From the NCBI RefSeq assembly GCF_001429605.1, contig NZ_LMSS01000005.1, positions 354,618 to 418,617 of the forward strand: a stretch of DNA of 64,000 bases. Direction: 5' to 3'. The stretch is from Phycicoccus sp. Soil802 (GTDB lineage: Bacteria > Actinomycetota > Actinomycetes > Actinomycetales > Dermatophilaceae). The stretch's first letter is position 1; each line of letters starts with the position of its first letter. The position numbers were made by a program, and so were the translations under genes. Shown one piece after another: positions 26,117 to 34,160 of the stretch. The notes below the pieces were generated by a model, which was not told the DNA's origin, searched no databases, and was given only the letters and a program-made list of their open reading frames with translations.

Positions 26117-27604
26117 ATGGATGACATGACGCAGAACCCTGGGCCGACCGCAGGCCCGACCAACCAGACCAGCTCCGACGGCCACGTCAACGGGCTCGAC
26201 CGCTTCTTCGGCTGGATCCGCTCCGTGGACCTGCGCCGCGACGGCGACGACAAGTGGCTCGCGGGTGTGTGCTCCGGCATCGCCACCCGCCTGGGCGTCG
26301 ACCCGATCGTGATCCGCGCGGTCCTGGTCCTCCTGGTCGTGCTCGCCGGCGTCGGCATCACCGTCTACCTCATCGCGTGGGCGTTCCTGCCCAACAACCG
26401 CGAGGAGATCATCGCCGAGAAGGCGCTGCGCGACGGTGACGTGCTCGGCATCATCCTGCTGGTCGTGATCGGGCTGTCGCTCATCGGCGCCAACGGCCTG
26501 ACCGGCGACTCGTCCGGGCTCGGCTGGATCTGGTGGGTGGTCGTCCCGATCGGGCTCGTCGTGTGGCTGGTCACCCGGAACCGCGACGGCCGCAAGGCCC
26601 GCGCCGGCCAGCCCGCCTACGGTCCCCCGCCCGCCTCGTACACCCCACCATCAGCCCCGTATGCCGCACCGGCCCCCTACGCCGCCGCACCAGCTGCGTA
26701 TGCCGCCCCCGGCGCCACTCCACCCGGCGTCACCTCGCCCGCTGACCAGACGCAGACGAGTCCCGTTCCCGAGTCCACCGCTTCCCCGACGCAGGAGTAT
26801 GCCGCCGTGTCCACCACCACGTACGCCCCCGCCCCCGGAGCCACGGCTCCCGTGGCCACACCCCCCGGCGGGGTCTACGGACCGCCGCCCACCCCGGTCG
26901 CACCGCGGCCCAGGCCGCCCAAGGTCCCCCGGCGTCGTAGCGGAGGCTTCGTCGCCACCCTGCTCGTCGGCGGCCTGGCCCTGGCGGCCTACGGCGCGAC
27001 GCTCTCGATCCACGACGCGGCCAACTGGCCGGGCAGCGACGAGACGGTGGCTCTCGCAGCCGCCCTCGGCGTGCTCGGCCTCGGCACCCTCGTCCTCGGC
27101 CTGCTCGGTCGGCGCGCCGGGTTCACCGGCTTCCTGGCGATCGTGCTGGCCCTGGTCACCTGGACCGCGTCCGTGGTCCCCGACGTGACCTTCGGCGGGG
27201 GGATCGGCGAACGCACCTGGCGTCCGTCGGCCACCGACACGTCCGAGCGCTACCGGCTGAGCATCGGGTCGGCAGAGCTCGACCTCGCGAACGCTCCGGA
27301 CAACCCCGGCACCGCCCGCGAGATCGAGGCCCGGGTCGGCATCGGTGAGCTCCGGATCTACATCCCGGAGAACCTCACGGTCGAGGTGCGCAGCTCCGTC
27401 GGCGCCGGCGACATCTCGCGGATCGACACGGCCGACCTCGGCCCCATCGCCCCGCGCGGGACCAACGGAGACGGCGACCCGATCCAGCTCGACGGCCGCG
27501 ACGGGCGCAACATCAGCACCGTCGAGACCTTCGGCACCGGCACGCCCGACGTCGTCGTCGACGCCCACGTGGGTCTCGGCCAGATCCTGATCGGCAAGGA
27601 GTGA
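26117..27604 (+). CDS. PspC-domain membrane protein with LiaF-like C-terminal domain
   Basis: A 495-aa protein. A PspC domain (about residues 40-100: WLAGVCSGIATRLGVDPIVI) and two or three transmembrane helices are followed by a 115-residue Pro/Ala/Tyr-rich linker, two more helices (about 275-350) and a C-terminal beta domain (ARVGIGELRIYIPENLTVEV ... VGLGQILIG) resembling the LiaF/DUF2154 stress-sensor fold. It is divergent from the PspC kinase/regulator pair and likely acts as its sensor partner or target. ATG at 26126 is an alternative start. The linker carries three GTATGCCGC words. Confidence 0.87.
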   Translation: MDDMTQNPGPTAGPTNQTSSDGHVNGLDRFFGWIRSVDLRRDGDDKWLAGVCSGIATRLGVDPIVIRAVLVLLVVLAGVGITVYLIAWAFLPNNREEIIAEKALRDGDVLGIILLVVIGLSLIGANGLTGDSSGLGWIWWVVVPIGLVVWLVTRNRDGRKARAGQPAYGPPPASYTPPSAPYAAPAPYAAAPAAYAAPGATPPGVTSPADQTQTSPVPESTASPTQEYAAVSTTTYAPAPGATAPVATPPGGVYGPPPTPVAPRPRPPKVPRRRSGGFVATLLVGGLALAAYGATLSIHDAANWPGSDETVALAAALGVLGLGTLVLGLLGRRAGFTGFLAIVLALVTWTASVVPDVTFGGGIGERTWRPSATDTSERYRLSIGSAELDLANAPDNPGTAREIEARVGIGELRIYIPENLTVEVRSSVGAGDISRIDTADLGPIAPRGTNGDGDPIQLDGRDGRNISTVETFGTGTPDVVVDAHVGLGQILIGKE

Positions 27605-27609
27605 GTCCC

Positions 27610-28122
27610 ATGACCAAGCCCGACGCGACCCAGCCCGGCGACCCGCAGGACGACACGACGTTCGCCACCACGGCAGACAACACCACGGCAGACAACACGG
27701 CAGACAACACGGCCGACGACACGGCCGACGACACCACCGACGAGACGACCGCCGACGACACCACGCAGTTGGAGCAGACCGTGCACAGCGACACCACGGA
27801 GCAGTTCGACCGGACCGAGCAGCTCGACACCACCGAGGGCAACCAGGTGCAGCGAGCCGACACCCCGGCCACGGCTGCCCGTGCGGACGAGCACGGCATC
27901 GCTCCCCTGCCGGAGCGGCCGAGTGGACCGCACGCCCCGGCCATCGTGCTGGGACTGGTCTGCCTCGCCGTCGCGGGGATCATCCTCGCCCAGGAGCTCG
28001 GCGAGCTCACCGTCGACTGGGGCGACGTCGGCCCGGTCGGCATCGTGCTCACCGGTGCGGTGCTGGTGCTCTTCGGCCTGGTCGGCCTGGTCACCTCACG
28101 CCGCAACAGCAAGACCAGCTGA
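27610..28122 (+). CDS. small membrane protein with acidic Thr/Asp-rich N-terminus
   Basis: A 170-aa protein of unknown function. Residues 15-80 are extremely rich in Thr, Asp and Ala with near-repeats (ADNTADNTADDTADD) and are probably disordered; two transmembrane helices follow (AIVLGLVCLAVAGIILAQEL and VGIVLTGAVLVLFGLVGLV) with a short basic tail. It starts 5 bp after the PspC/LiaF-like gene with a GGAG ribosome site, so it belongs to the same operon and perhaps the same envelope-stress complex. Confidence 0.75.
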   Translation: MTKPDATQPGDPQDDTTFATTADNTTADNTADNTADDTADDTTDETTADDTTQLEQTVHSDTTEQFDRTEQLDTTEGNQVQRADTPATAARADEHGIAPLPERPSGPHAPAIVLGLVCLAVAGIILAQELGELTVDWGDVGPVGIVLTGAVLVLFGLVGLVTSRRNSKTS

Positions 28123-28140
28123 CCCCGCGGCATACCCCAC

Positions 28141-28225
28141 CTTTATCGGGTCTAGCAGGAACGTTGACCCTCACCCCGGAAGCGAAGTCGTGTGAGGGTC
28201 AACGTTGTCCCTAGACCCGATAAAG
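28141..28225. repeat. long interrupted inverted repeat between convergent genes
   Basis: Two 34-nt arms (28141-28174 and 28192-28225) face each other around a 17-nt loop. The outer 15 bp (CTTTATCGGGTCTAG) and inner 14-15 bp (ACGTTGACCCTCAC) pair perfectly; the 4-5 nt between them do not. It lies between convergent stop codons (28122, 28243) and could act as a bidirectional terminator, but its size and symmetric interior bulge also fit a small mobile repeat. Both are inference. Confidence 0.85.
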
Positions 28226-28242
28226 CTGTGAAGAGGCGCGCG

Positions 28243-28971
28243 TCAGGAAGCGAGCCAGCGTCGCATGTGGGGCGCGAACGAGCGGCTCAGGTGGTAGCGC
28301 TCCAGCTCGTCGCGAGGCACCCAGCGCACGTCGGCGGTGGAGCCGCCCACGTCGTGGACGACCGGGTCGGACGGCTGGGGGCACCACGCGGCATACACGA
28401 TCCGGACGGCGTGGAAGTCCTCAAGGCGACCGCTGGGGGCCCGGCCGATCCAGTGCGAGGTGTGCGCTTCGAGCAGGCGCACGGACTCGACCGACTGACC
28501 GCTCTCCTCCCAGACCTCGCGGTGCAGCCCAGCCACCGGTTGCTCGCCGGGGTCCAGGCCACCACCAGGAAGGGTCCACCGACCGGGGGCGGAGGTGAGC
28601 TCGGAGAGCTCGGTGAGCAGCACTCCGCGGGCGCTGGTGACGACGCCGTATGCCGCGGTGCGCTGGTAGGGGCTCGCCTCCTCCCCGGGTGCGAGCACCA
28701 GACCGGGGTCGGTGGGCACCGGCGCCTGCGTCGGCGCGACGGCCGAGGCAGGCGTCACCGTGAAGTGCAGGACGAGTGAGCCGTCGTCGTCACGGCGTGC
28801 GTCGTCGAGGTGGGGACGCGACCAGCCGAGACTCGCGAGCTCGCGCACGGGGTCGGCGCCGTGGGCCAGGACGAACTCGGCCACCCGCCGCCCGGGGGCT
28901 GCGTCAGCACGAACGACGATCGGATCGCTCTGGGGGCCAAGGGAACTCGGTGGGCCAACGGATTCGGTCAC
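28243..28971 (-). CDS. Nudix hydrolase
   Basis: A 242-aa protein. The Nudix box is GGGLDPGEQPVAGLHREVWE followed by ESG (about residues 136-158), matching GX5EX7REUXEEXGU. The N-terminal 95 residues form an extra domain of unknown role with a helical segment (GRRVAEFVLAHGADPVRELA). Substrate unknown; Nudix enzymes cut nucleoside diphosphates linked to another moiety, including nucleotide sugars. GTG start overlaps the glycosyltransferase stop by 4 bp, so the pair is coupled and a role in nucleotide-sugar turnover is conceivable. Confidence 0.9.
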   Translation of the reverse strand: MTESVGPPSSLGPQSDPIVVRADAAPGRRVAEFVLAHGADPVRELASLGWSRPHLDDARRDDDGSLVLHFTVTPASAVAPTQAPVPTDPGLVLAPGEEASPYQRTAAYGVVTSARGVLLTELSELTSAPGRWTLPGGGLDPGEQPVAGLHREVWEESGQSVESVRLLEAHTSHWIGRAPSGRLEDFHAVRIVYAAWCPQPSDPVVHDVGGSTADVRWVPRDELERYHLSRSFAPHMRRWLAS

Positions 28972-30095
28972 GACGCGCCCGCTCTGCGGTACTCGTCCTC
29001 TGCCAGGGCCGCCACCGAGGGCCAGTCCTGGTCGGGCCCGACCTCACGGTTGTGCGTGGCGATTCGCAGGCGCAGCGCGGGATCGGTGACCAGTCGGGCC
29101 AGCCCTTCCGCGAGCGCCACGTCGTCCGCGCCGAGGAGGCCGTTCACGCCGTCGACGACGAAGTCCCCCACCCCGGTGTCGAGCCGGGCGACGACCGGCA
29201 GGCCAGCCGTGCGAGCCTCAAGCGCCGCGATCCCAAAGGCCTCGAGCCGGGCGGGGGTGAGGTAGATGTCGCTGTGCCAGTAGCGATCTCGCAGCGCGGC
29301 ACGCCCGACCCGGCCGGGCATCGATACCCAGTCCGTCATGTCGTGCCGCTCGGCGAACCGCTCGAGCCGCCTCCGCTCCGGCCCCTCGCCGAACAACGTC
29401 AGCCGCATCGGCAGGTCACCCCCCGCGACGTCGCGCGCGCGGGCAGCGACCTCCAGCACGGCCAGGGGGCGTTTGCGGGCGGCGAAGCGCATCGCGGCCA
29501 CGACCTCGACCGGTGCATCGTGCGACCGTGCGCTCCGGGGCGGCGGTCGCCACAGCGCGGTGTCGATGCCGTTGGGGAAGACCCGCACCTCGGTGCCGCG
29601 CCCCACGACCGACTGCACCGACGTCGCCGCCACCCCGGACACGGCCGACAGGGCAGCACCGCGCGCACCCCACCGCCGGGCGTGGCCGAGCGCCCGGAAG
29701 ACGGGCTGCGAGCGCTCCATGAGGCAGTGCCACGTGATCGCGGTGGGCATCCCCAACCCGAGGGCGACCCGAGCCAGGTCGGTGGCGAAGGGGCTCACCA
29801 CCCCCATGTGCACGTGCGCCACGTCGAACCCTCCCGCGGTGAGCCGCCGCCGCACCTCGGGTGGCGCGAAGGGGTTCACGGGCAGCTGCCACGGGAGCTG
29901 GATCGCCATCCGGTGGACCGGCACACCGTCGACGTCCTCGACGAAACCGTGCCGCTCCCCGTGCTCACCCAGCGTGGCGGTGAACACCTCGACCTCGTGA
30001 CCGCGCGCCTGCAGCTGGGCTGCGAGGTCATGCGTCTGGACCTCGATCCCGCCCAGCCTGGGCAGGTAACAGTCCGTCAGCAGGGCCACCTTCAC
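28968..30095 (-). CDS. GT4-family glycosyltransferase
   Basis: A 375-aa GT-B enzyme. The acceptor domain begins KVALLTDCYLPRLGGIEVQT, and the donor domain has the E-x7-E motif in ARLEAFGIAALEARTAGLP. GT4 enzymes transfer sugars from activated donors to lipids or glycans; donor and acceptor are not readable here. The GTG at 30095 is preceded by CAGGCT at 7 nt (leaderless type) and is preferred over a TTG at 30101. It is divergent from the PIG-L deacetylase gene with only 35 bp between the start codons, which suggests a shared glycolipid or glycan pathway. Confidence 0.9.
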   Translation of the reverse strand: MKVALLTDCYLPRLGGIEVQTHDLAAQLQARGHEVEVFTATLGEHGERHGFVEDVDGVPVHRMAIQLPWQLPVNPFAPPEVRRRLTAGGFDVAHVHMGVVSPFATDLARVALGLGMPTAITWHCLMERSQPVFRALGHARRWGARGAALSAVSGVAATSVQSVVGRGTEVRVFPNGIDTALWRPPPRSARSHDAPVEVVAAMRFAARKRPLAVLEVAARARDVAGGDLPMRLTLFGEGPERRRLERFAERHDMTDWVSMPGRVGRAALRDRYWHSDIYLTPARLEAFGIAALEARTAGLPVVARLDTGVGDFVVDGVNGLLGADDVALAEGLARLVTDPALRLRIATHNREVGPDQDWPSVAALAEDEYRRAGAS

Positions 30096-30130
30096 AGGCA
30101 AGAGCCTGCCATGCGACAGGATGGCCGGTG

Positions 30131-30952
30131 ATGACCCACACGCTCGTGGCCTTCCACGCCCACCCCGACGACGAGGCCCTGTTGACCTCGGGCACGTTGG
30201 CGCGCGCGGCAGCAGAGGGCCATCGCGTGGTCGTGGTCGTGGCCACCGACGGCGACCTCGGGCTCGCCGCCGATGCCTACGCGGCCGACGGCGGGCTCGG
30301 TGCGCGCCGGCTCGAGGAGCTGCGTCGCTCGGCCTCGGCCCTGGGCGTCGCCCGCGTCGTCTACCTCGGCTACGCCGACAGCGGGCTGGGCCCCGAGCTC
30401 CTCCCCGACCCCCCGGACCGCGTCCGCTTCGTGCGCGCTCCCGTCGACGAGGCGGCCGGCCGACTGGCCGAGGTCCTGCGCGAAGAGGGTGCCGACGTCC
30501 TGCTCAGCTATGACCGCAACGGTGGTTACGGACACCGCGACCACGTCCGCGTGCACGAGGTCGGTGAGCGGGCGGCATACCTCGCGGGGACGCCACGCGT
30601 GCTCGAGGCCACGGTGCCTCGCGACACCATCGCGCGTGCGGTCGGCCTGGCCGCGAAGGTCTACCGCTTCCCACCCGAGTTCGACCGCGCGGCGTTCGGC
30701 CGCGCGTTCAGCGCCCGCTCCGAGATCACCCACCGCATCGACGTGCGTCGGTATGCCGCCGCGAAGCGGGCTTCCATGCGCGCCCACGCCTCCCAGGCGA
30801 GTGCGGAGGACGGCGCCGACCGGACGCTCGCGGCGTTCCTGCGGATCCCGAGGCCGCTCTACGACCTGGTGTTCGGGCGCGAGTGGTTCGTCGACCGCGC
30901 GCGTCCCGTGGGTCTGCCGGTGTCGCACGACGTCTTCGAAGGGTTGTCGTGA
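30131..30952 (+). CDS. PIG-L/LmbE-family deacetylase
   Basis: A 273-aa zinc-dependent amidase fold. The metal-binding AHPDDE motif (residues 10-15) and the second motif YGHRDHVRVHE (about 134-144) are intact. Family members remove acetyl groups from GlcNAc-containing molecules, such as GlcNAc-inositol in mycothiol biosynthesis or GlcNAc-PI. Its context (GT4 glycosyltransferase, LPG-synthase-like flippase) suggests glycan or glycolipid processing, but this need not be MshB. CAGGAT lies 8 nt before the ATG. It overlaps the next gene by 4 bp. Confidence 0.91.
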   Translation: MTHTLVAFHAHPDDEALLTSGTLARAAAEGHRVVVVVATDGDLGLAADAYAADGGLGARRLEELRRSASALGVARVVYLGYADSGLGPELLPDPPDRVRFVRAPVDEAAGRLAEVLREEGADVLLSYDRNGGYGHRDHVRVHEVGERAAYLAGTPRVLEATVPRDTIARAVGLAAKVYRFPPEFDRAAFGRAFSARSEITHRIDVRRYAAAKRASMRAHASQASAEDGADRTLAAFLRIPRPLYDLVFGREWFVDRARPVGLPVSHDVFEGLS

Positions 30953-32049
30953 CCGTCGAGGCCGCCGACGGCCGCGCGGACGGTCCGGGCACCCGCCCGC
31001 CCCGCTCTCGGCTCCGGACTGTCGTGCAGGGCGCATTCGGACTGGGGCTGGCGGCCTTCCTGCTGGCCTGGGGTGTGCCGCACTTCGCCAAGACCTCGTG
31101 GTCGAAGATCTGGGACGTCCTGACCCAGGTCCCCACCGGCACCGCACTGGTGCTGCTCAGCGGGGTCGTCGTGGGACTCTACTGCTACACGTTCACCCTC
31201 ACCGGGTCGATGCGAGGCCTGCGGCACTGGCAGGCCCTGATCGTCAACGTCGCCGGGTCGTCGGTGGGCAACCTCCTGCCCGGTGGTGGCGCGGCCGGGC
31301 TGGCTGCCACCTACACGATCTGCCGCTCGTGGGGCTTCTCGCGCCGCGACATCTCCACGTCGGCGATCGTCACCGGCGTCTGGAACGTCCTGGCCCGGAT
31401 CGCCCTGCCGGTCCTGGCCATCCTCGGGCTGCTGGCCGGCAACGACCAGGACGTCCCGAACAAGCTGGAGGACCTCGCCGTCGCAGGGGCGCTCACCGGG
31501 TCGGTCATCCTCCTCGTCTTCGTCTCCATCCTCGCCTCGGAGCGCGCAGCCATCGCCATCGGTCAGGGCCTCGACAAGGTGATCGGGCGCCTGTGGAAGC
31601 GACGCAGCATGGGCGTGCGCACCCTGGTCGTCGACCTGCGCGCCCGCATCAACGACGTGGTCCGCACCGGCTGGCTCAGCATGACCTTGGGGTTGTCCGG
31701 CTTCTTCGGGGTCTACTACCTGCTCTTCCTGCTGTGTGCGCACACCACCGGGGTCGACCTGCCCTACGGCCAGCTGTTCGCGGCCTACGCGATCGGCCGG
31801 CTGCTCACGGCGGTCGGCGTGACCCCCGGCGGACTGGGCGTCACCGAGGCCGCGACGACCGTGGCGCTGGTCGGGTGGGGTGCCGGGAGTGCCGAGGCCG
31901 GCGCTACCGTCGTGCTGTTCTCCCTCTTCACGCACTTCATGGAGATCCCCCTCGGCGCACTCGGCTGGCTGGCGTGGTCGATGAGCCCCAAGAAGGCACC
32001 GGTCGAGGAGACCGCAGCGCCCGCAGAGGAGGAGTCCCTCGATGGCTGA
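30949..32049 (+). CDS. lysylphosphatidylglycerol-synthase-TM/UPF0104 family membrane protein
   Basis: A 366-aa membrane protein with about eight transmembrane helices. The conserved NLLPGGGAAGLAATY and VGVTPGGLGVTEAAT segments match the flippase-like domain (UPF0104). There is no synthetase domain, so it probably moves a lipid or lipid-linked sugar rather than aminoacylating lipids. The GTG start overlaps the PIG-L stop codon (GTGA) and its end overlaps the next gene by 8 bp, so a three-gene operon is likely. Confidence 0.87.
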   Translation: MTVEAADGRADGPGTRPPRSRLRTVVQGAFGLGLAAFLLAWGVPHFAKTSWSKIWDVLTQVPTGTALVLLSGVVVGLYCYTFTLTGSMRGLRHWQALIVNVAGSSVGNLLPGGGAAGLAATYTICRSWGFSRRDISTSAIVTGVWNVLARIALPVLAILGLLAGNDQDVPNKLEDLAVAGALTGSVILLVFVSILASERAAIAIGQGLDKVIGRLWKRRSMGVRTLVVDLRARINDVVRTGWLSMTLGLSGFFGVYYLLFLLCAHTTGVDLPYGQLFAAYAIGRLLTAVGVTPGGLGVTEAATTVALVGWGAGSAEAGATVVLFSLFTHFMEIPLGALGWLAWSMSPKKAPVEETAAPAEEESLDG

Positions 32050-32479
32050 CCCGGAGGACGTCGAACGCGAGAAGGCCGAACGTGCCGAGCGCGCCGCCTA
32101 CCACGTCGACGCGGACCGCAAGCGGCGCGAACGCGAGTCGGCGAAGGCCCAGGTCCTGGTCGACGCGTTCGTGGCGAGCGCCCGCGAGGCGGGGTTCCCC
32201 ACCGAGGAGCTGACCGCGAAGCCGTGGTCCGGAAGTGGCCGCTACCGCACCGGCGTGCAGGGCTGGTACCTGCGGCGCGACCTCTCTATCGGTGTCGGGA
32301 CCGACGGCGGCTACTACGTGCTCGTGACCGCTCCGCAGCGGTTCGGGCGGTGGCGCACCGTGGGGCTCGAGCCGAGCCCGCCCCCGCTACAGGTCGGTGC
32401 CGGCGCCCGGGACGGTGAGTCGATCGCCCTCGACGCCCTGTTGAAGCTCCGGCTCGACGCCGGCCCCACCTTCATCTGA
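32042..32479 (+). CDS. hypothetical protein, end of the PIG-L/flippase operon
   Basis: A 145-aa soluble protein of unknown function. The N-terminal third is highly charged and helical (EREKAERAERAAYHVDADRK), the rest is probably a beta-rich domain (GWYLRRDLSIGVGTDGGYYV). It overlaps the flippase-like gene by 8 bp, indicating coupled translation. No known motif recognised. Confidence 0.75.
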   Translation: MADPEDVEREKAERAERAAYHVDADRKRRERESAKAQVLVDAFVASAREAGFPTEELTAKPWSGSGRYRTGVQGWYLRRDLSIGVGTDGGYYVLVTAPQRFGRWRTVGLEPSPPPLQVGAGARDGESIALDALLKLRLDAGPTFI

Positions 32480-32653
32480 GCGGTGTGGCTGGCGGGGCTC
32501 CGGGGGGTCGACGGTGAGCACCGCCGCGTCCTCGCGTGCCACCTCGTGGCGGCTCTCGGCTGTCAGACCCTCCTGCCATGATTGGTACACCAGTTCGAAG
32601 CGGCTGCCCCGGTTCATCGCAGGGGGGACCGACGGGGCGTTGGGGGGTGTGCG

Positions 32654-34077
32654 ATGACAGTGTCAGTGGCTGACCGACGAGCCGTGCCGTCCGCCTTGAC
32701 CACTGCCGACCTGCGTGAGGTCCTGGGGCGCCTCCCCTTCCTCGACACCGAGGTGGACGACTCCGAGCGGATCGACCAGATCGGTCTGCTGGAGTCGATC
32801 AAGGCCGCCGCTGCGGGCGCCCAGGCGCGAGCGGCAGCGGCCTTCGCCGGGTCCCAGCGCGAGTCGCAGGCAGCCGCGGGCGTGCCGGCTCGCGAGCGAG
32901 GCAGGGGTGTCGCGGCGCAGATTGCCTTGGCGCGCAAGGACTCTCCCGCTCGTGGCTCCCGGCACCTCGGCCTGGCCGAAGCCTTGGTCCGCGAGCTTCC
33001 GCACACGACGGAGCACCTCGAGACGGGATCGGTCAGCGAGTGGCGGGCCACCATCGTCTGCCGTGAGACCGCCTGCCTCAGTCCGGAAGACCGCGCCACG
33101 GTCGACGCGGCACTTGCCGCCGACCTCCCGCAGCTCGGCGACCGTCAGGTCGAGGCCAGAGCCAAGGCGCTCGCCTGTCGGCTCGATGCGGCCGCGATGG
33201 CCAAGCGCGCGGCGAGGGCTCACAGCGAGCGCCGCGTGACCTGCGCCCGGCTCCCGACACGATGACCCACCTGACGGCACTGCTGCCGGTCGCCCAAGGC
33301 GTAGCGGTGCTCGCCGCATTGGAGCGGGCCGCCGGATCGGCGCGGGCCGAGGGTGACGAGCGCGGGCGCGGCCAGGTGATGGCCGACACCCTCGTCGAGC
33401 GGCTGACCGGTCAGACAACCGCAGCCGCGGTTCCGGTCGAGGTCCAGCTGGTCATGCCTGCAGCGCTCGGCGATGAGCCGTCCCGGCTGGGCGGGCACGT
33501 GCTGCCGGCGCAGACCGCACGCGACATCGTGTCCAGCGCAAGGCGGGCAGGCGCCCGCCTGACGATGCGCCGGGTGTTCACCAGCCCCGAGGGAGTCGAC
33601 CTGGATCGCATCTCGTCACGCCGAGAGCCACTCCCGGATCACGTCGCCGAGCCCCCGCTCGACCAGCCAGACCGGCCCGGCGCGCCCGAGCCACCAGGCA
33701 CCGACGTCAGCGCGTCAGGTCGACGGTTCACCGGCACGGTGCGGCGCTTCATCCTGCTGCGCGACCAGGCCTGCCGCACGCCGTGGTGCGACGCGCCCAT
33801 CAGGCACGTCGACCACGCCATCGCCACCCGTGCCGACGGCGCCACGACCACGACGAACGGGCAGGGGCTCTGCGAGGCGTGCAACTACGCCAAGGAGGCG
33901 CCCGGCTGGCGGGCCAGGACGGTGCGGGCCGGACCCGGCCACACGGTGCGCACGACGACACCCACCGGTCACAGCTACGACTCGACTGCTCCGCCCCTGT
34001 TGCCTGCGCGGGTCCGCGCGGGGCCCATGGTCAGCGCACTGGAGAGTCATTACGGCGCGCTGCTGCTCACCGCCTGA
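32654..34077 (+). pseudogene. DUF222/HNH endonuclease gene split by a frameshift
   Basis: The first frame (32654-33265) encodes a DUF222 (13E12-type) N-terminal region ending abruptly after SERRVTCARLPTR. The second frame, continuing to 34077, resumes with APDTMTHLTALLPVAQGVAV and holds the HNH motif (CRTPWCDAPIRHVDHAIA ... NGQGLCEACN). Members of this family read through with a sequence like VTCRPAPDTMT, so one missing C near 33243 explains the break. Either a true single-base deletion, a sequencing error, or less likely two coupled proteins (the second ATG at 33262 overlaps the stop). These genes are often multicopy in actinobacteria with unknown function. Confidence 0.8.
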
Positions 34078-34160
34078 GGCGGCTCAGGACGCAGTCTGCT
34101 CAGCGCCTGAGTCCACTCGGCGCCTGAGTCCACTCGGCGCCTGAGCCTGCTCAGCGCTTG
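34066..34160. repeat. 17-bp tandem repeat array between convergent genes
   Basis: Units of the form CTCRGCGCCTGAGTCCA start at 34099, 34116, 34133 and 34150, with more diverged units at 34066 and 34083. The array begins inside the last codons of the HNH gene and ends in the stop codon of gatD, so it fills the whole gap. Each unit has an imperfect palindrome around GGCGCC. It may act as a terminator for both sides. Confidence 0.8.

Noticed and set aside
27640-27800. DNA tandem repeat in the Thr/Asp-rich gene
   Set aside because: The repetition follows from a low-complexity coding segment with normal codon use; no independent DNA element is needed.
30131-30952. MshB (mycothiol deacetylase) assignment
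   Set aside because: The PIG-L motifs fit the superfamily only; the context of glycosyltransferase and flippase does not single out mycothiol synthesis.
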